From the NCBI GenBank assembly GCA_032164295.1, contig JAJHTX010000003.1:124001-188000 (forward strand): a DNA stretch of 64,000 bases, in the 5' to 3' direction. This DNA comes from Inonotus obliquus (lineage: Eukaryota > Basidiomycota > Agaricomycetes > Hymenochaetales > Hymenochaetaceae). A program made the translations under genes and the position numbers. The notes below the pieces were generated by a model. The model had not been told where the DNA came from. It saw nothing but the letters and a program-made list of their open reading frames with translations, and ran no database searches. Shown here one piece after another: positions 9,844 to 22,180 of this stretch; the stretch's first letter is position 1, and each line of letters begins with the position of its first letter.

Positions 9844-11160
9844 TTAAGTGCAAAACTCCTTCCCGGCTTCTATAGCTTCGACAAGTGGAACAGCGACGTT
9901 CTGCCCGCGAAGCGTTGGGTCCTGTCTAGGAGGCGCAACTTTCGGGAGGAGAGGTACCACGCGTGTCCTTTGATATTCCAGACCCTTATTGCCAAAGTAT
10001 CTTCCACTTTCGAAGTACCAGCAGTTAATGGCACGAGGCCAGTTCGCAACTCCGTGTAGATACTGTTCAACCTGACGATCCATATCGGGACCCCAAGAGG
10101 GAACCCGTTTTAGACCTTCCAAGAACTTCTTTCTCGCCTCGTTAAAGTAGTTAATGGCCCAGTTCGAAGCTCCATCCAGGTCGGTACCAAACTCGTGCAT
10201 CGCAATAGTCAAGATGTTATGGCGATCATCACCAACGGCTTGTTCCTTGTTGTAGGAAATCATATCCTTAACGACATATGAGACTTATTACGGAAAGAGT
10301 CATTTACTGTTAGGACTTACGTTGTCAATGATGGTCATGTCTATAATGTATAGTGTCAGCTCCCTGATAATGGGATGATAAATTATTTCGTCCGTAATAC
10401 TAAGTCCGAGTTCCAGGATAACGAAGGACGAATGGACGCCAATATTCTCGCGGCGAGTTTCGAGATAGGAGGATATTGACCTGTGAACATCATGGTCGCG
10501 ATCTTCTGCCTGTTGAACGATAGAGTCGAGATACGCTGTGAAGCTCTGAATCATGTGTCGTTGAGATGTGGGACTGGGACTGGCGGTCTCAATTGCCAGA
10601 GCCCAGAATCTGAAATGTATGTCAGTTGCAATAGAGAACAAAATCATTACCGCTACTTACTGACGAGCAGCTTCACCTAGAACAACTTCTCCCTCAGGGC
10701 GTGGCTCGTGGGGATTGTTCATGGCATCGATGACAACGTCCACCATCTCCCGGACAATGTGCCCGGGTTCCACGTCCGTGTACTCATCAATCAGGAAGAA
10801 TATGTTCATTACGTCGCATCCAATGCGAAGATGTTCTACACAGCAATATGTAATTCTCAGTTAGAATGGATAACGGACAACATACCCTTTGAAGCATGCG
10901 GGTACGCCAGAGCGGCGACGAGTGCTATATAACAAATTATCATGGTCAATGCAAGTAACATGCATGAGCGAGTATCTAGACTTACGGAAGTCGCATTTCT
11001 CGAACGCATACTGAGACGAGGTCGAGAATGCATTGAAACGTCGGAACCATGCGTTAGATTCTTTCTTTACTTCTTCGTAGTGCGGGTTGATCTCCCGCTT
11101 CCAAGGCCAATCTTTCAAGAGGTCGGGAATGTAAAGTGTCTTGACGTTGTCGCGTACCAT
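9844..11160 (-). CDS. Sesquiterpene synthase STS1
   Basis: Five exons: 11160-10986, 10924-10886, 10835-10661, 10609-10321 and 10266-9844, with consistent phases, give 366 aa, normal for basidiomycete sesquiterpene synthases. The class I terpene cyclase signatures are complete: the Asp-rich motif in [11 protein letters not shown] (D-E-x-x-D), the NSE/DTE triad NDMISYNKE split across the last intron (NDxxSxxxE), and the C-terminal W...GRYFG Arg-Tyr pair. The enzyme would ionise farnesyl diphosphate with Mg2+ and cyclise it in the cytosol. The start is set at [20 protein letters not shown], which aligns with the other copies. The motif set fits the 1,11-cyclising group that includes protoilludene synthases, but that product call is inference. 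It is one of six paralogues on this strand. Confidence 0.93.
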
Positions 11161-11231
11161 TTCTCTACTGGTGTGGCTAACAAGGGAGATACAGCTTAAG
11201 AGGATGAGTAGACAAAACCCCTCGACCTGGA

Positions 11232-11243
11232 GCATATTTATTG
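11232..11243 (-). promoter_or_regulatory. TATA box of STS1
   Basis: The minus strand reads CAATAAATATGC followed by TCCAGGTCGAGG, about 75-80 bp before the STS1 ATG. STS2 to STS5 have the same element at the same distance (AT-rich TATA-like core followed by GC-CAGGTCGAGG or a close variant), so it is a conserved core promoter. Confidence 0.6.
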
Positions 11244-13220
11244 ATTTTCGACCGAGCCGCGTCTTGGCTCTCCGAGGTTATCGAAGGCGTCAAATCAGGC
11301 CACATGCTCCATAACATATGGTAGTTATGTGCGGAAACACGACAAATATGCCTAGAACAGCGCCAAAAAATGTGAGAGTAGAAACCTCGCTCCTTTAGGC
11401 TCCGTCCAGCATCGGAATCACAGAAATTTAAATAAGTAATCTCACCTTGGTCCTTTTCCGAGTGGAGAGAACTTGTTTCAGATGGCATAGAAATTGGCTA
11501 ATCTCTGTGTCCACATATGCCTTCTACGATAGCGTTACTTCAGCGGTACCCTATCTGATTGAATTCGGAAGAACAACAGACCACCGAGACAGCGTTGTTT
11601 GTGAAATTATGAAGCTCCGCGTACCTACATCTGAGCGCCCAATGAAGCTCCAGGACGATTGAAACTAATGTCGCGATTTGATCTCCACATCCATGCAACG
11701 ACTGGGCATCACCTGTTGCTGCCCACATGATGAACACTTCATGAGAGATTTAACATCTATGTGTATCTGAGGTAATATTTGTATCACCTAGCGGAAGACT
11801 TACCAATGCATTTAAGGCGCCCTGTTTTGTTCATAGGTCAAATGGTATTTTCCACTCCGCAATTTGCACTCTGTAAGTATCGTAGCTCGATGCTGCTAAA
11901 TCAGTCTTCTAGTTACACGATGGAAACCGCAACCTGTTTCTGGTCACGGAGTTGATAGAGGACAGATAGTAGTGTTTGTGCGAAGGTGATGATAATTCCG
12001 ATTACCGACCAGTGATAATCTACGCTTCCAAAAAAGGCAGCTACTGTCAATCGTGAGAAATCGCACCTCCCCTTAGGCATTAGGCATTCCTGCCTTACTC
12101 CACCAAAGACCTTGACTTGACAAAGCTGTGGATTTTTCAACAGCCTGAAAATGCGATCAAGTGTTGGTGGTGTATCTGAAATACATTTAGCTGATGTTGC
12201 TTCAGGTAGTGCTTGGCTATCTGATTATTCGCCTGACTTATTTCCTTTGTCTATGCCACTTTGCTCCCTGCCTGGTGGAGTCTGAGATTGGGAGATGGTG
12301 CCATTTGATCCTATCTGGTCCATCCCAACCAATGCGCGACCCACCTTGAGCGTTGTAGCATCCCTTGACCCTCCTAATGGCAGACACTTGCTACATATGC
12401 ATACTAAGAAATACGGTCCGTTGTGCTCAATCAACCTTCTAGCGTCGACCCTCTTTACAGTTAGTTGTCAGGATGTGCTTTCAGAGATGTGCAGATGTAT
12501 TAACCATAATAATCTACTATATTACATCAAAGTGAGATTTTGCAGTGACCCACGGAGAACACGAACACTTGAGGTACCGTCTTACAAGCAAAAGAGAACT
12601 TGCAGGAATATTTGCGCGAAACCTTGTATCTGCTCATGTAGCATCCTTCTTTCTGAGCTGCTCGAGAGAATTAGCAGTGGCAAAGGTCAGTCAAACAATA
12701 GATCGTATTATTTGCGGATTCGCTAACCCATGGCCTTTAGACTTCCATTGCTAGCGACAAGAACAGGGAATCCGTCGGTACCAATTAGCCACGTGGAACC
12801 CTCCATGAAGAAGAAGGTGGTCAATTTCGACCTCAGCCTGTGATATACATGACTGAAGTCGCATCACATTCGACGTGCCGTTTCGATACTACGATACTGG
12901 TCTGGACTGAGTGGCTAGCATTAGAATATTGAGAAAGTGGCAGACTCGATTGAGAAGAAATAGAGTGAGAAACTAAGCTGTAAATCTGTTGATCACTGTA
13001 TATCGACCCCCCCCCCCTCAGATCGACAATATTGTTTGCAGTGAAAGAAAATACGAATAAAAAACTTAAAGGAAGAAGTCCAATATGCAGAAAAATCCGG
13101 GCGCCGAGAAGCTCGACACAATATTGTGTAAGGTAGCAAGAGAGAGAAGTTTGTGTTGAATGGTATAATGCGCTCGTTCTATGGCAGAGGTGCTATCATC
13201 GGACTTCTGATTCGTTCAAG
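11244..13220. other. STS1 upstream region with decayed repeats
   Basis: No intact gene. Segments here resemble upstream DNA of STS3 and STS6 (for example a ...CGATTTGATCTCC... stretch near 11670, also near 32380 and 48300). At 11770-11880 the minus strand has a relic of an unknown family seen better at 33851-34087 and 45650-45830 (ECKLRSGKYHLTYEQ). A run of ten C residues lies at about 13008. Confidence 0.4.
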
Positions 13221-13262
13221 TCTGGGCAGTCATGTCCTGGAAAGTCACACTTGGTCATATCT
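13221..13262. repeat. Dispersed short repeat, copy 2
   Basis: Contains GTCCTGGAAAGTCACACTTG, matching copy 3 at 19613-19670. It marks the left edge of the duplicated VWA/NTGT block. Confidence 0.5.
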
Positions 13263-14136
13263 GCGATAATACCTTCTCGCCAGTCCCAGGAACGCTTTCT
13301 CAGACCTGCGGTAATATCTCATGATGCGTTGACGAGATGACATCTCCGCTGCTATCGAATCCTTACCTGCAAGCAATTCAAGGAGGCGCTCATTTTTCTC
13401 GTTTTGAGTCAGCGTCATTATCATAATGACGCTGCAACTTGTGGAGCTGGCATGGTGCATGACCCATGGGTACAAGTTGATTTCATCTGTATGAACTAGA
13501 CGAATCGCGATGGCCTCGTTGAGAAGCAGCATCTACGATAGAACGCCGACTCGTTAACAACTGCTTCCTGTGTTCTTGGCGTATCTTCTCCGCTACGCTC
13601 GACGTTTAGATAAACCCACTGTTTCAATTTATTGTCAGGTGGATCGCAACGACAATGCCGTTAGGCTTTTGAATTGGTTCCAAGTCCTTGGTTCGTTCTA
13701 ACGGAGTTTTCTTGTCCCTGGAACTACGTAGTTTGTTCTGAGTCATGAAGGAGTAGCAATGGGCTGGACTCAAATTGCTGGAGCGACACCGATCCGAGCA
13801 TCGTGGGAGGAATAGTGGCATTGCGTTAGAAAAGATGTGGCTATTTGAAACAGCTTCCATACCAGCGAAAGGGAGTTACGTCAAAGTGAGAGGCGAAGTT
13901 CCGAACTTTGTTCTCGGACTGATGCCGGTGATCGTAAAACTCGAAAAGAAACACCCTGAGTGCTTTGCATACCCAGACATGCAGGGCTGGTAGAACAACG
14001 TACAGCACAAAGGAGCAAATGTCTTGTATATCAAGTGGTGAACACACTTTCGAGGGGAACATCCAATCCTGCCAGTACTCAAGCATTATTAAACATCTGT
14101 TCCACATCAATATCACTATCCTGATGGAACGTCCGG

Positions 14137-15480
14137 CTACAACGGAGCAACAACCTTAGCGCGTGCCTCGAAATAGATGTGGACCAATCCTGACCTGAAG
14201 TTCTTTGTTATCCGACCACAGACCAACGCGAAGTTCACCGGAATATTAACCGAGAGTTTCGCGATTCGGATGTGGCCATTCGGAACTATCATTTGCTCCT
14301 TCAGTTCTCCAGACTCCGCATCGAACGAACGGAGCTCAATATTATTGGTTCCCGTATTCTTGAAGAAGACAGTTACGGTGAAATGGTTCATGCTTGACTT
14401 GCGTTCAGATTCGTTTGCCCGATTCACTGTCTTCATCGCCGAACTCTTATGACGAGGGTTTCTGACCTGCATAGGTCTTAGTAAGAGACTATATAGCGAG
14501 TCACTATGATAACAGCGCACCTTGGTTAGGGAACGCCTTGCCTCTGCAAGATTCTCACTCTCCACGAACACCTTATAATTGTTCATCGCGGCCGGAAGGT
14601 CGTTGTAGATGTTTCCCGTTTGTGGAGTGGTGACACGTTGGTTCTGCGAAGACATTTTCTGATGAATCTCGTCGACGACACTGTCGAAGGATCTGCCTTC
14701 TTCGAATATAAGCCTCCAAATCTCTTCCCTATAAGCGAGGCTCAATGCGCTTAAATCAACCTTCTCGAGCATGATGCCTATGATGACAGCGGCGAGGTGT
14801 TTGCTGTTCGTCAAGGAGCAGTACGTGCCACTAAGAATCATTGGAAGCAATATCAATCTTGTCCGCCTCTGACAGACTCGAAATAGCTTTGTATAACTCT
14901 ATGACGTATTCCTATAAAACGGGGTAAACTTATACTGCAATTTCTTACAGTGTCAAGATAGTAAAATATGCTCACCGTTGTTTTACCAAAAGAAGGCTCG
15001 CAGGCCAGCACGAACTACTTTCACTATTGATCATGGTTTCTATCAGTTTAACGGAAAGATACGCACGATTGAATATCCACTATCTGCCATTTCACGAGAA
15101 AGTTCAAGCGGATCGCGAACGGATAATCCTATAGATAATCGTTTGCGAGTATATCCTTCTAGTGACGAAATCACGAACCTGGAGGAGAGCCGTCTGGCCA
15201 ATCATCGCCTTTCTCATTGATTCCATGTGGTGCCGCGTCTGTGATGACAATTATCACCTTCAGAGCATCATCCCTCCAGTCGTCAATTTGTTCGTAGGCA
15301 TATTCCAGCGCCGCGCTGAAGGCCTCGGGATAATCGTCACCGCCTTCCGCCCTTAGTGGGCTAAGGTAGCTTCTCATCACTTTCAGGTCGGTGGTAAATG
15401 GATGCGGAAGTATTACTCCTTCGGCAGGCAGGTTCATAGCGCGCCGAGACACACGTGTTCGAGTTTTCACGACCTAAGAC
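14137..15480 (-). pseudogene. VWA-domain protein, copy A (VWA domain truncated)
   Basis: The C-terminal two thirds match the intact copy at 20605-22180: LEKVDLSALSLAYREEIWR, SSQNQRVTTPQTGNIY, HFTVTVFFKNTGTNNIELRS and IVPNGHIRIAKLSVNIPVNF. Part of the VWA domain remains (LKVMRSYLSPLRAEGGDDYP, ALKVIIVITDAAPHGINEKG). The first part, with the metal-binding DVTASMGS (MIDAS) motif and the first exon, is deleted: about 400 bp present in copy B between 21910 and 22300 is missing near 15440-15480. No start codon with a MIDAS motif can be found upstream, so a working VWA fold is unlikely. An extra base at the LSGTYCS junction may also break the frame. Confidence 0.75.
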
Positions 15481-15988
15481 ACGAGGCCAGGTGCTTGACT
15501 GGATTAGCCCATTTGATTCAAAGCGTCTCAGGCGACTCACCGTTTACGTGTCCCGGTCTCTTCTCATACCTGAGGGGAAAAGAAACACTCGTCTTTTCAT
15601 GGAATGACGAGAGTGAAGGACAGCGTGATAGAAGACAACGACAAGCGACGTGATTATGTAATGAGTGGAAGAGCATCACGGGGATTGCCGTATCGCATTG
15701 TGGCAGAGCAGCACATTATGTAACTTCATGTTTGATCGACTGCCTCGCAAACTTTTCATTCGTCGCGAAGCCATAATCAGTTCGAGCAGGCCGCCATACT
15801 CTTACTTCAATCTCAGGTCTTTAATTCTACAGTACCTTCGATCAGTCTCTGCCCTCACCGTGACGCTCTTTTAAGACTCGCCACGCGTATTTCGCACCGG
15901 AACCAACTGAAGGGGAAATTGCTAATCGAATAGTGTCCCTTCAGGTACATAAACGAAGGAATGTCTGAAATGATCCTAACACAGCAAT

Positions 15989-16477
15989 ATGGGTTTCCTT
16001 GACCTTTTCGTTCCTCCCACTCTTCGAAGATTGCTCGCAAATATTTCAGGCCAGGGCAATCAGACTCGAGCAACTCGACAAAAGAATCTGACTCAAATGC
16101 AGCGTCCAACTCTACCGTCAACATAGACTTCACCAACGCCGGCACCCAAATTGCGACCATCACTTTTGCAGACCACGCCGGAAACCAAGTCGGGCCTATC
16201 GTACGTCATGTCAGCTTCCCGTCCCAACCTTCTTGCTATGCTTATGCAATTCTCTCCCTATACTATCAGACTATTCGTCCTAATCAGATTATTCGCCGCA
16301 CACTGGAGGTGAACTTTTCGTATTTCTTCACGCTTGGTTGTGGACGGCATGAAAAGACGACTACGTAAGTCCCGCAGTACTTTGTTCGGTCCAACCAACC
16401 ACCAATCAGCTCATAATATTTGCAGCCAAACATTTACTAGCAATGCGACAGTTGACGTGAACAAGTGCTTTACTTAG
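15989..16477 (+). pseudogene. Small NTGT-domain protein, copy A (frameshifted)
   Basis: Begins MGFLDLFVPPTLRR like copy B (22793-23282) but has lost one base near 16025-16060 compared with copy B, so the frame runs into LANISGQGNQTRATRQKN instead of the conserved SP-GQTDSTNSTKESDSN. After the shift the original frame is recovered as a good match (STVNIDFTNAGTQIATITFA, SFPSQPSCYAYAILSLYYQ). The 3' exon after a GTAAGT intron also matches (QTFTSNATVDVNKCFT). It is therefore a recently disabled paralogue. It is divergent from VWA copy A. Confidence 0.75.
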
Positions 16478-16547
16478 TTCTTCCGACAAATATAAAACAA
16501 TACTTGACAGGAAGATTCATCTGAACTCATTCCGTTGCGTTCGAAGC

Positions 16548-16934
16548 ATGGCTTTCTCTGATCCTAGATCGCCATATACCAAGGAAGCCGATCCTGTACA
16601 ATTACTTCTTTTTTTGAAGATACTGTCACTTACTGAACTCGGGAATCAATACCTTGCGGAGATCCGGAGCGTTATAGATGACCCGACGGTCCTTCATCCT
16701 TTGCTTAAGTCGTCCTCCTCAAGCAGCGGAACATTGTCCGGATTGACCTCAGGTGCTGCTCAGGCCATCCTTGCCAGCCACACTCACGGTTTCCGTGATG
16801 TATTCGTGCTCAATTCCGTTCTCGCTGCTATCTGTGTCGTCGTTGCGGCATGGATGATCGAGAAAAGTGATTTTTTCCGTAAGGATGAAGGCGAGATGCG
16901 GAGAAAGGAATTGGATGAGCTTCAAAAGAGATGA
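16548..16934 (+). pseudogene. MFS transporter C-terminal fragment
   Basis: Encodes SVIDDPTVLHPLLKSSSSSS, AILASHTHGFRDVFVLNSVL and the final membrane helix AAICVVVAAWMIEKSDFF with the charged tail DEGEMRRKELDEL. These match the last exon of the intact MFS gene at 38345-38708 almost residue for residue. The rest of the transporter is absent; upstream is the NTGT pseudogene instead. The downstream 300 bp are also shared with the DNA after the intact MFS gene, and both lead into an STS gene, so this is the edge of an MFS-STS segmental duplication. Confidence 0.85.
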
Positions 16935-17892
16935 AGGCGAGGGCCAAACTAGGAGGCATCGAGTGAGATAGGAAGGACGTCAAATAGGAGGAGGAGTTGA
17001 GTTATCCTGCACGTTGCGGAGTATCCCGAGGTGACGGTGCCAATAACGGTTCTCAAGCCTGATGTAGCTCAGATTCACCGAGCTGACATGCACGTAATGA
17101 ACATGACAGATATGGCCATGTCTATACCGCGCAAAGACAACTCTACGATGCTCGAATGGCACAGAACTTCGTCGGAAACATCAACCATCAAACTTCACAC
17201 GGAAGCAACATGGCCAAACTCCAACAGTCTTCCGACGAGCCTCAAAGAGAGCAATCCCCTGTCTGTTCGTAGTCATGATTAAGTGTTCATTAACTTGAAG
17301 TATCTCGGTTATGTGATACTATGAAGTTGGCCTTATAAGCCTATTTAGAAGATTTCAGCTCTTGGAGACGATGGACTATTATCTCGCGTTACTGTGAGAG
17401 GAAGGCTGGACATATTGCGTTGTGTATAACCCTGATTAGCTCGGAACGATTGATTGTCTGCTTCTTTCTTGACTTTGGGTAAGAGGCATAACTTTTCGCA
17501 AATGCAGCGCTGAGTTATCGATCGACTAACGATCCGAAAAATGTAATGTAGTGCTTGTAAGGAACTCTAGTCAAGAGACGGACGTGATAATACTCTACTC
17601 CTAACACCATCGTCTAGGAATTCGTTTTCAATGATAGCAATTGAACTACTACGACCATGGCACACCTTACAACTTTGGATAAATGGAACAGCGTAAAGTA
17701 CGGCTAAGGCCTCGCTAAACCTTCGTTATATCATTCTTTGGCGGAGATGGGTACGTTATATATTGGGATCAGTGTGAGCTTGCAATTGATCGGGGTCGTT
17801 AGGAAAAAAGTATCTGCTTTATTTAGCTAAGAGAGCACAAAGGGCTAATTGTGGAAGCAAAAAGTCTCGACAAGTAGTTTCATTGCCACATG

Positions 17893-19215
17893 TTAAGTGA
17901 AGAACCCCGCCCTTGCTTCTAATGCTTCGATATCTGGAACGATGACGTTCTGCCGACGAAGTGTCGGGTCCTGTCTAAGAGGCGTAACTTTCGGGAGGAG
18001 AGGTACCACGCGTGTCCTTTGATATTCAAGGCCCTTGTCACCAAAGTATCTTCCACCTTCAAACTCCCAGCAGTTATTGGCACGGGGCCAGTTCGCAAGC
18101 CCCTGCAGATACTGTTCAACCTGACGGTCCATATCGACGCCCCAAGAGGGAACCCGTGTTAGACCTTCCAAGAACTTCTTCTTAACCTCGTTAAAGTAGT
18201 TGATGGCCCAGTTCAGAGCGCCATCTATGTCGGTATCAAGCTCGCGCATAGCTATAGTCAAGATATTGTGGCGATCATCGCCAACGGCCTGTTCCTTATT
18301 GTAGGAAACTATATCCTTTACGAAAAATCAGACTTATCACGGCGAGAGTCATTTATTACCCGGACTTACGTTGTCAACGATTATCATGTCAACGGTGTGT
18401 ATGGACAGCTCCGTGATGACGGGATGATAAAATATTTCGTCCGGAATACTAAGTCCGAGCTCCAGAGGAACGAAGGCCGGACGCATGCCAACGGTCTCGC
18501 GACGTATTTCAAGATAAGAGGATATTGACCTGTGCACGTCATGGTCGCGGTCATCTGCCTGTTGGACGACATGGTCGAGATACGCAGTAATGCTCTCAAT
18601 CATATGCTGTTGAGATGTTGGGCTAGCAGTCTCAATAGCTAGCGCCCAGAATCTAGAATGTGCATTAGCTGGCAGTCCCACAGAGAATAGGTTCATTATC
18701 TCTACTTACTGACGAGCAGCTTCACCCAGGACAATTTCTCCCTCAGGGCGTGGCTCGTGGGGCTTGTTCATGGCATCGATAACAACGTCCACCATCTCTC
18801 GGACGATGTGCCCGGGCTCTACGTCCGTGTACTCGTCAATCAGGAATACGAGGTTCATAAAGTCGCATCCAGTACGAAGATGTTCTACGCAATGAAACGT
18901 CATGCCCAGTTATAACAGGTAATGGACTCGGATAGCGTACCCTTTGAAACACGGGGGTATGCCAAAGCAGCGAGGAGTGCTAGATAAACAATTATAAAGG
19001 TCAGTACAAGTAACAGGCATGAGCGAGTATATAGACTGACGGAAAGCACATTTATCGAACGCATACTGAGACGAAGTCGAGAATGCATTGAAACGTTGGA
19101 ACCATGTATTAGATTCTTTCTTTACGTCTTCATAGTGCGAGTTAATCTCCCGCTTCCAAGGCCAATCTTGCAAGAGGTCGGGAATGTGAAGCGTCTTGAA
19201 GTTGTCGTGTACCAT
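17893..19215 (-). CDS. Sesquiterpene synthase STS2
   Basis: Five exons as in STS1, about 364 aa. It begins [20 protein letters not shown]; exon 1 ends DKCAF at a GTCAGT donor; exon 2 gives [12 protein letters not shown]; exon 3 carries [20 protein letters not shown] with the intact D-E-x-x-D motif; exons 4/5 join as NDIVSYNKE, the complete NSE triad; the end has [13 protein letters not shown]. Both Mg2+-binding motifs and the Arg-Tyr pair are present, so it is predicted to be an active class I farnesyl-diphosphate cyclase in the cytosol. It lies downstream of an MFS 3' fragment, mirroring the MFS-STS4 arrangement at 38-40 kb. Confidence 0.92.
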
Positions 19216-19287
19216 TGCTATACTGGTGTAGCTCACAAGGAAGATACAGCTTAAGAGGATGAGTAGACAAAACCCCTCGACCTGGGG

Positions 19288-19299
19288 CATATTTATCGG
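19288..19299 (-). promoter_or_regulatory. TATA box of STS2
   Basis: Minus strand CGATAAATATGC then CCCAGGTCGAGG, about 75 bp ahead of the STS2 ATG; same element and spacing as the other STS genes. Confidence 0.6.
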
Positions 19300-19612
19300 C
19301 TTTCGACTCCGTCTCGTCTCGGTTCTCCGATTAGGCCATAGAGAGAATTAGATCTGGCCACAGGCGCCATCCTGGTGGTTCTCAGCGTGTATTCAAGTTT
19401 CCGTCACGAATCATATGGAAGTTGTGTACGGCACTGTATATATGCCAAGATCTTCCAATCATAACCTCGCAGACCTTTCACTGTGTCTTTGGCTAAGAGA
19501 GAGCTGTAAACCTTTAGCTTTAGCTTTATCATGTAGGTGATGTGAAAATCCTCACTCTCAAATTTGCAGGATGCCATTGACTCACTGGACACAAACACTG
19601 GCAAACAAACAC

Positions 19613-19670
19613 TGGAAAGTCACACTTGGTCACGCAATTGGTAACAACTGTGACTCGGAGTTCTGCGGCT
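19613..19670. repeat. Dispersed short repeat, copy 3
   Basis: Contains TGGAAAGTCACACTTGGTCA and, further on, TGTGACTCGGAGTTCTGCGG, matching copies at 9436, 13221 and 28791. It forms the left edge of duplication block B. Confidence 0.5.
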
Positions 19671-20604
19671 GTGTTATGATCCGATGATAAACTCGAGTCT
19701 CGGAGGCAGACGGTGATGATGGGTCGACAAAGCCTCATAGACTCGAAAAGTGGCTTCTCCAGTACAGAGAATTCTGCATGCTAATTCATGCTGTTCAGTT
19801 CTCCTGACTCCACCGGTCATGCATCCCACTGTCTTCCATGCAAGAAAATTTCAAGGAGGAGTTCATTTATCTCGTTTTGAGACAGCGTCATTGTGTGAAG
19901 GCTGGTGAGCTGCATACCCCATGGGTACGAGCTAGTTTCATCTGTATCAACTGGACGAATCACGATGGACCTTGTTGGAAAACGTTCCTTGAATGCGGAT
20001 CCATGAAATGCCGGCCTTGAATATATTCGCTCGTCATTACCTGCTTCCCTATGTTCCTCCGGTCTACGCTCCATGGTGAGTGAATCGCAACGACAATGCG
20101 GCGGAAGACCATCTAGTTTTCCGAAATGGTTTATTTTCAAATAGCCGCAACTTGTCTAACGCCATACTGCTATTCCTCTCACGGAGCCCGTATCAGTATC
20201 GCGCTAGCAGTTTGAGTCCAGCCCAGATTGCTACTCCTTCATGTCTCGGAATAAAGTACGCAATTACAGGGACAATAAATCTCTGTTAGAGCCAAAGTCC
20301 TAGAATGCGGGACGTCTGGAATTGCTTCCATGCCAGCGAAAAGCATTGTGTCAAAGAAGGGGGCGAAGTTCCGAGCTTTGTTCTCGGACCGGCAGTGATC
20401 GCAAAACTCGAAGAATAAACATCCTGAGTGCTTTGAATACCCAGACATGCAGGGCTGGTAGAACAACATACAGCACAAAGGAGCAAATGTCTTGTATATC
20501 AAGTGGTGAACACACTTTCGAGGGGAACATCCAATCCTGCCAGTACTCAAGCATTATTAAACATCTGTTCCACATCAATATCACTATCCTGATGGAACGT
20601 CCGG

Positions 20605-22180
20605 CTACAACGGAGGAATAGCGTTAGCGCGTGCCTCGAAATAGATGTGGACCAATCCTGACCTGAAGTTCTTTGTTATCCGACCACAGACCAACGCGAA
20701 GTTCACAGGAATATTAAGCGAGAGTTTCGCAATTCGGATGTGGCCATTCGGAACTATCATTTGCTCCTTCAGTTCTCCGGACTCCGCATCGAACGAACGG
20801 AGCTCAATATTATTGGTTCCCGTATTCTTGAAGAAGACAGTTACGGTGAAATGATTCATGCTTGACTTGCGCTCAGATTCGTTTGCCCGATTCACTGACT
20901 TCATCGCCGAACTCTTATGACGAGGGTTTCTGACCTGCACAAGTCTTAGTAAGAGTCTGTAGAGCGAGTCACTATGATAACAGCGTACCTTGGTTAAGGA
21001 CCTCCTTGCCTCGGCAAGATTCTCACTCTCCACGAACACCTTATAGTTGTTCATCGCGGCCGGAAGGTCGCTGTAGATGTTTCCCGTTTGTGGAGTGGTG
21101 ACACGTTGGTTCTGCGAAGACATTTTCTGATGAATCTCGTCGACGACACTGTCAAAGGATCTGCCTTCTTCGAATATAAGCCTCCAAATCTCTTCCCTAT
21201 AAGCGAGGCTCAATGCGCTTAAATCAACCTTCTCGAGCATGATGCCTATGATGACAGCGGCGAGGTGTTTGCTGTTCGTCAAGGAGCAGTACGTGCCACT
21301 AAGAACCTTTGTTAGCAAGCAATTTCAACCTGGGCCATATCTAACAAACTCAACAGTGTACGCGCCGAAATGGCTTTGTAAAACTCTATGGCGTATTCCT
21401 ATAAACTTATACTGTAAGTTCTTACAGTGTCAAGATAGCAAAATAGGCTCACCGTTGTTTTGCCAAGGGTAGGCTCGCAGGCTAGCACGAACTACCTTCA
21501 CTATTGATCATGGTTTCTATCAGTTTAACGGAAAGATACGCACGATTGAATATCCACTATCTGCCATTTCACGAGAAAGTTCAAGCGGATCGCGAACGGA
21601 TATTCCTATAGATCATCGTTTGTCGGTATATCCTTCTAGTGACAAAGTCACGAACCTGGAGGAGAGCCGTCTGGCCAATCATCGCCTTTCTCATTGATTC
21701 CATGTGGCGCCGCGTCTGTGACGACAATTATCACCTTCAGAGCATCATCCCTCCAGTCGTCAATTTCTTCGTAGGCATATTCCAGCGCCGCGCTGAAGGC
21801 CTCGGGATAGTCGTCGCCGCCTTCCGCCCTTAGTGGGCTAAGGTAGCTTCTCATCACTTTCAGGTCGGCGGTAAATGGATGTGGAAGTATTACTCCTTCG
21901 ACGGGCAGTTTCATAACCGCGCGTCGACTTGGATAATCGCGGTACGCGACCAAGCCTACTCTCAGCCCTTCCTCGCTTGCCAGTCGCCCGGATTTCTGTA
22001 AGATGCTGCAAATTTCGATGATGTTGTCCTTTGCACTTTCTATGTAGCTGCCCATGCTTGCCGTGACATCGAGTACGATCAAAAGATCCCTGCGACATAC
22101 TCACGTGTGCGTTGATATTACTTTTTAGATTACACTATGGCGACGTACATGGTAGTATTACAGTCCTCTTGCCCAGTCAT
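20605..22180 (-). CDS. VWA-domain protein, copy B (intact-looking)
   Basis: Exon 1 (22180-22149) gives MTGQEDCNTT; exon 2 starts at 22089. They join as MDLLIVLDVTASMGSYIESA, a von Willebrand A domain with the metal-binding DxTxS MIDAS motif. The domain continues through LRVGLVAYRDYPSR, SYLSPLRAEGGDDYPEAFSA, ALKVIIVVTDAAPHGINEKG, DPLELSREMADSGYSI and FVLACEPTLGKTT. The splice before GTYCSLTNSKHLAAVIIG is uncertain. A helical linker (LEKVDLSALSLAYREEIWR) follows, then a C-terminal beta-rich domain: HFTVTVFFKNTGTNNIELRS, GELKEQMIVPNGHIRIAKLS, FRSGLVHIYFEARA. Length is about 430 aa. No signal or membrane segment: probably cytosolic. It is transcribed divergently from the NTGT gene at 22793, 612 bp away, and its last domain resembles that protein. 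Function unknown. Confidence 0.75.

Larger units (their letters stand above)
13221..16477. repeat. Segmental duplication block A (VWA/NTGT module, decayed)
   Basis: This block is paralogous to 19613-23282 (block B) in the same order and orientation: short repeat, minus-strand fragment near 13245-13530, then VWA gene, then NTGT gene. Parts such as 14020-14450 and 20500-20940 are almost identical, implying a recent event or gene conversion. Both genes are broken in block A. Confidence 0.85.

Noticed and set aside
11160..11235. In-frame upstream ATG of STS1 and STS2 giving a hydrophobic leader ([13 protein letters not shown])
   Set aside because: The ATG is the tail of the conserved TATA element, and in STS3 the same stretch is out of frame, so it is promoter/5' leader DNA, not a signal peptide.
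12295..12754. Cys-rich plus-strand frames upstream of block A
   Set aside because: No homology pattern, no splice support, and the region is composed of decayed duplicated DNA.
13841..14116. Minus-strand frame MILMWNRCLIMLEYWQDW... conserved in block B
   Set aside because: It lies just after the VWA stop codon; near-identity reflects recent duplication, and the copies diverge in frame at the 3' end.
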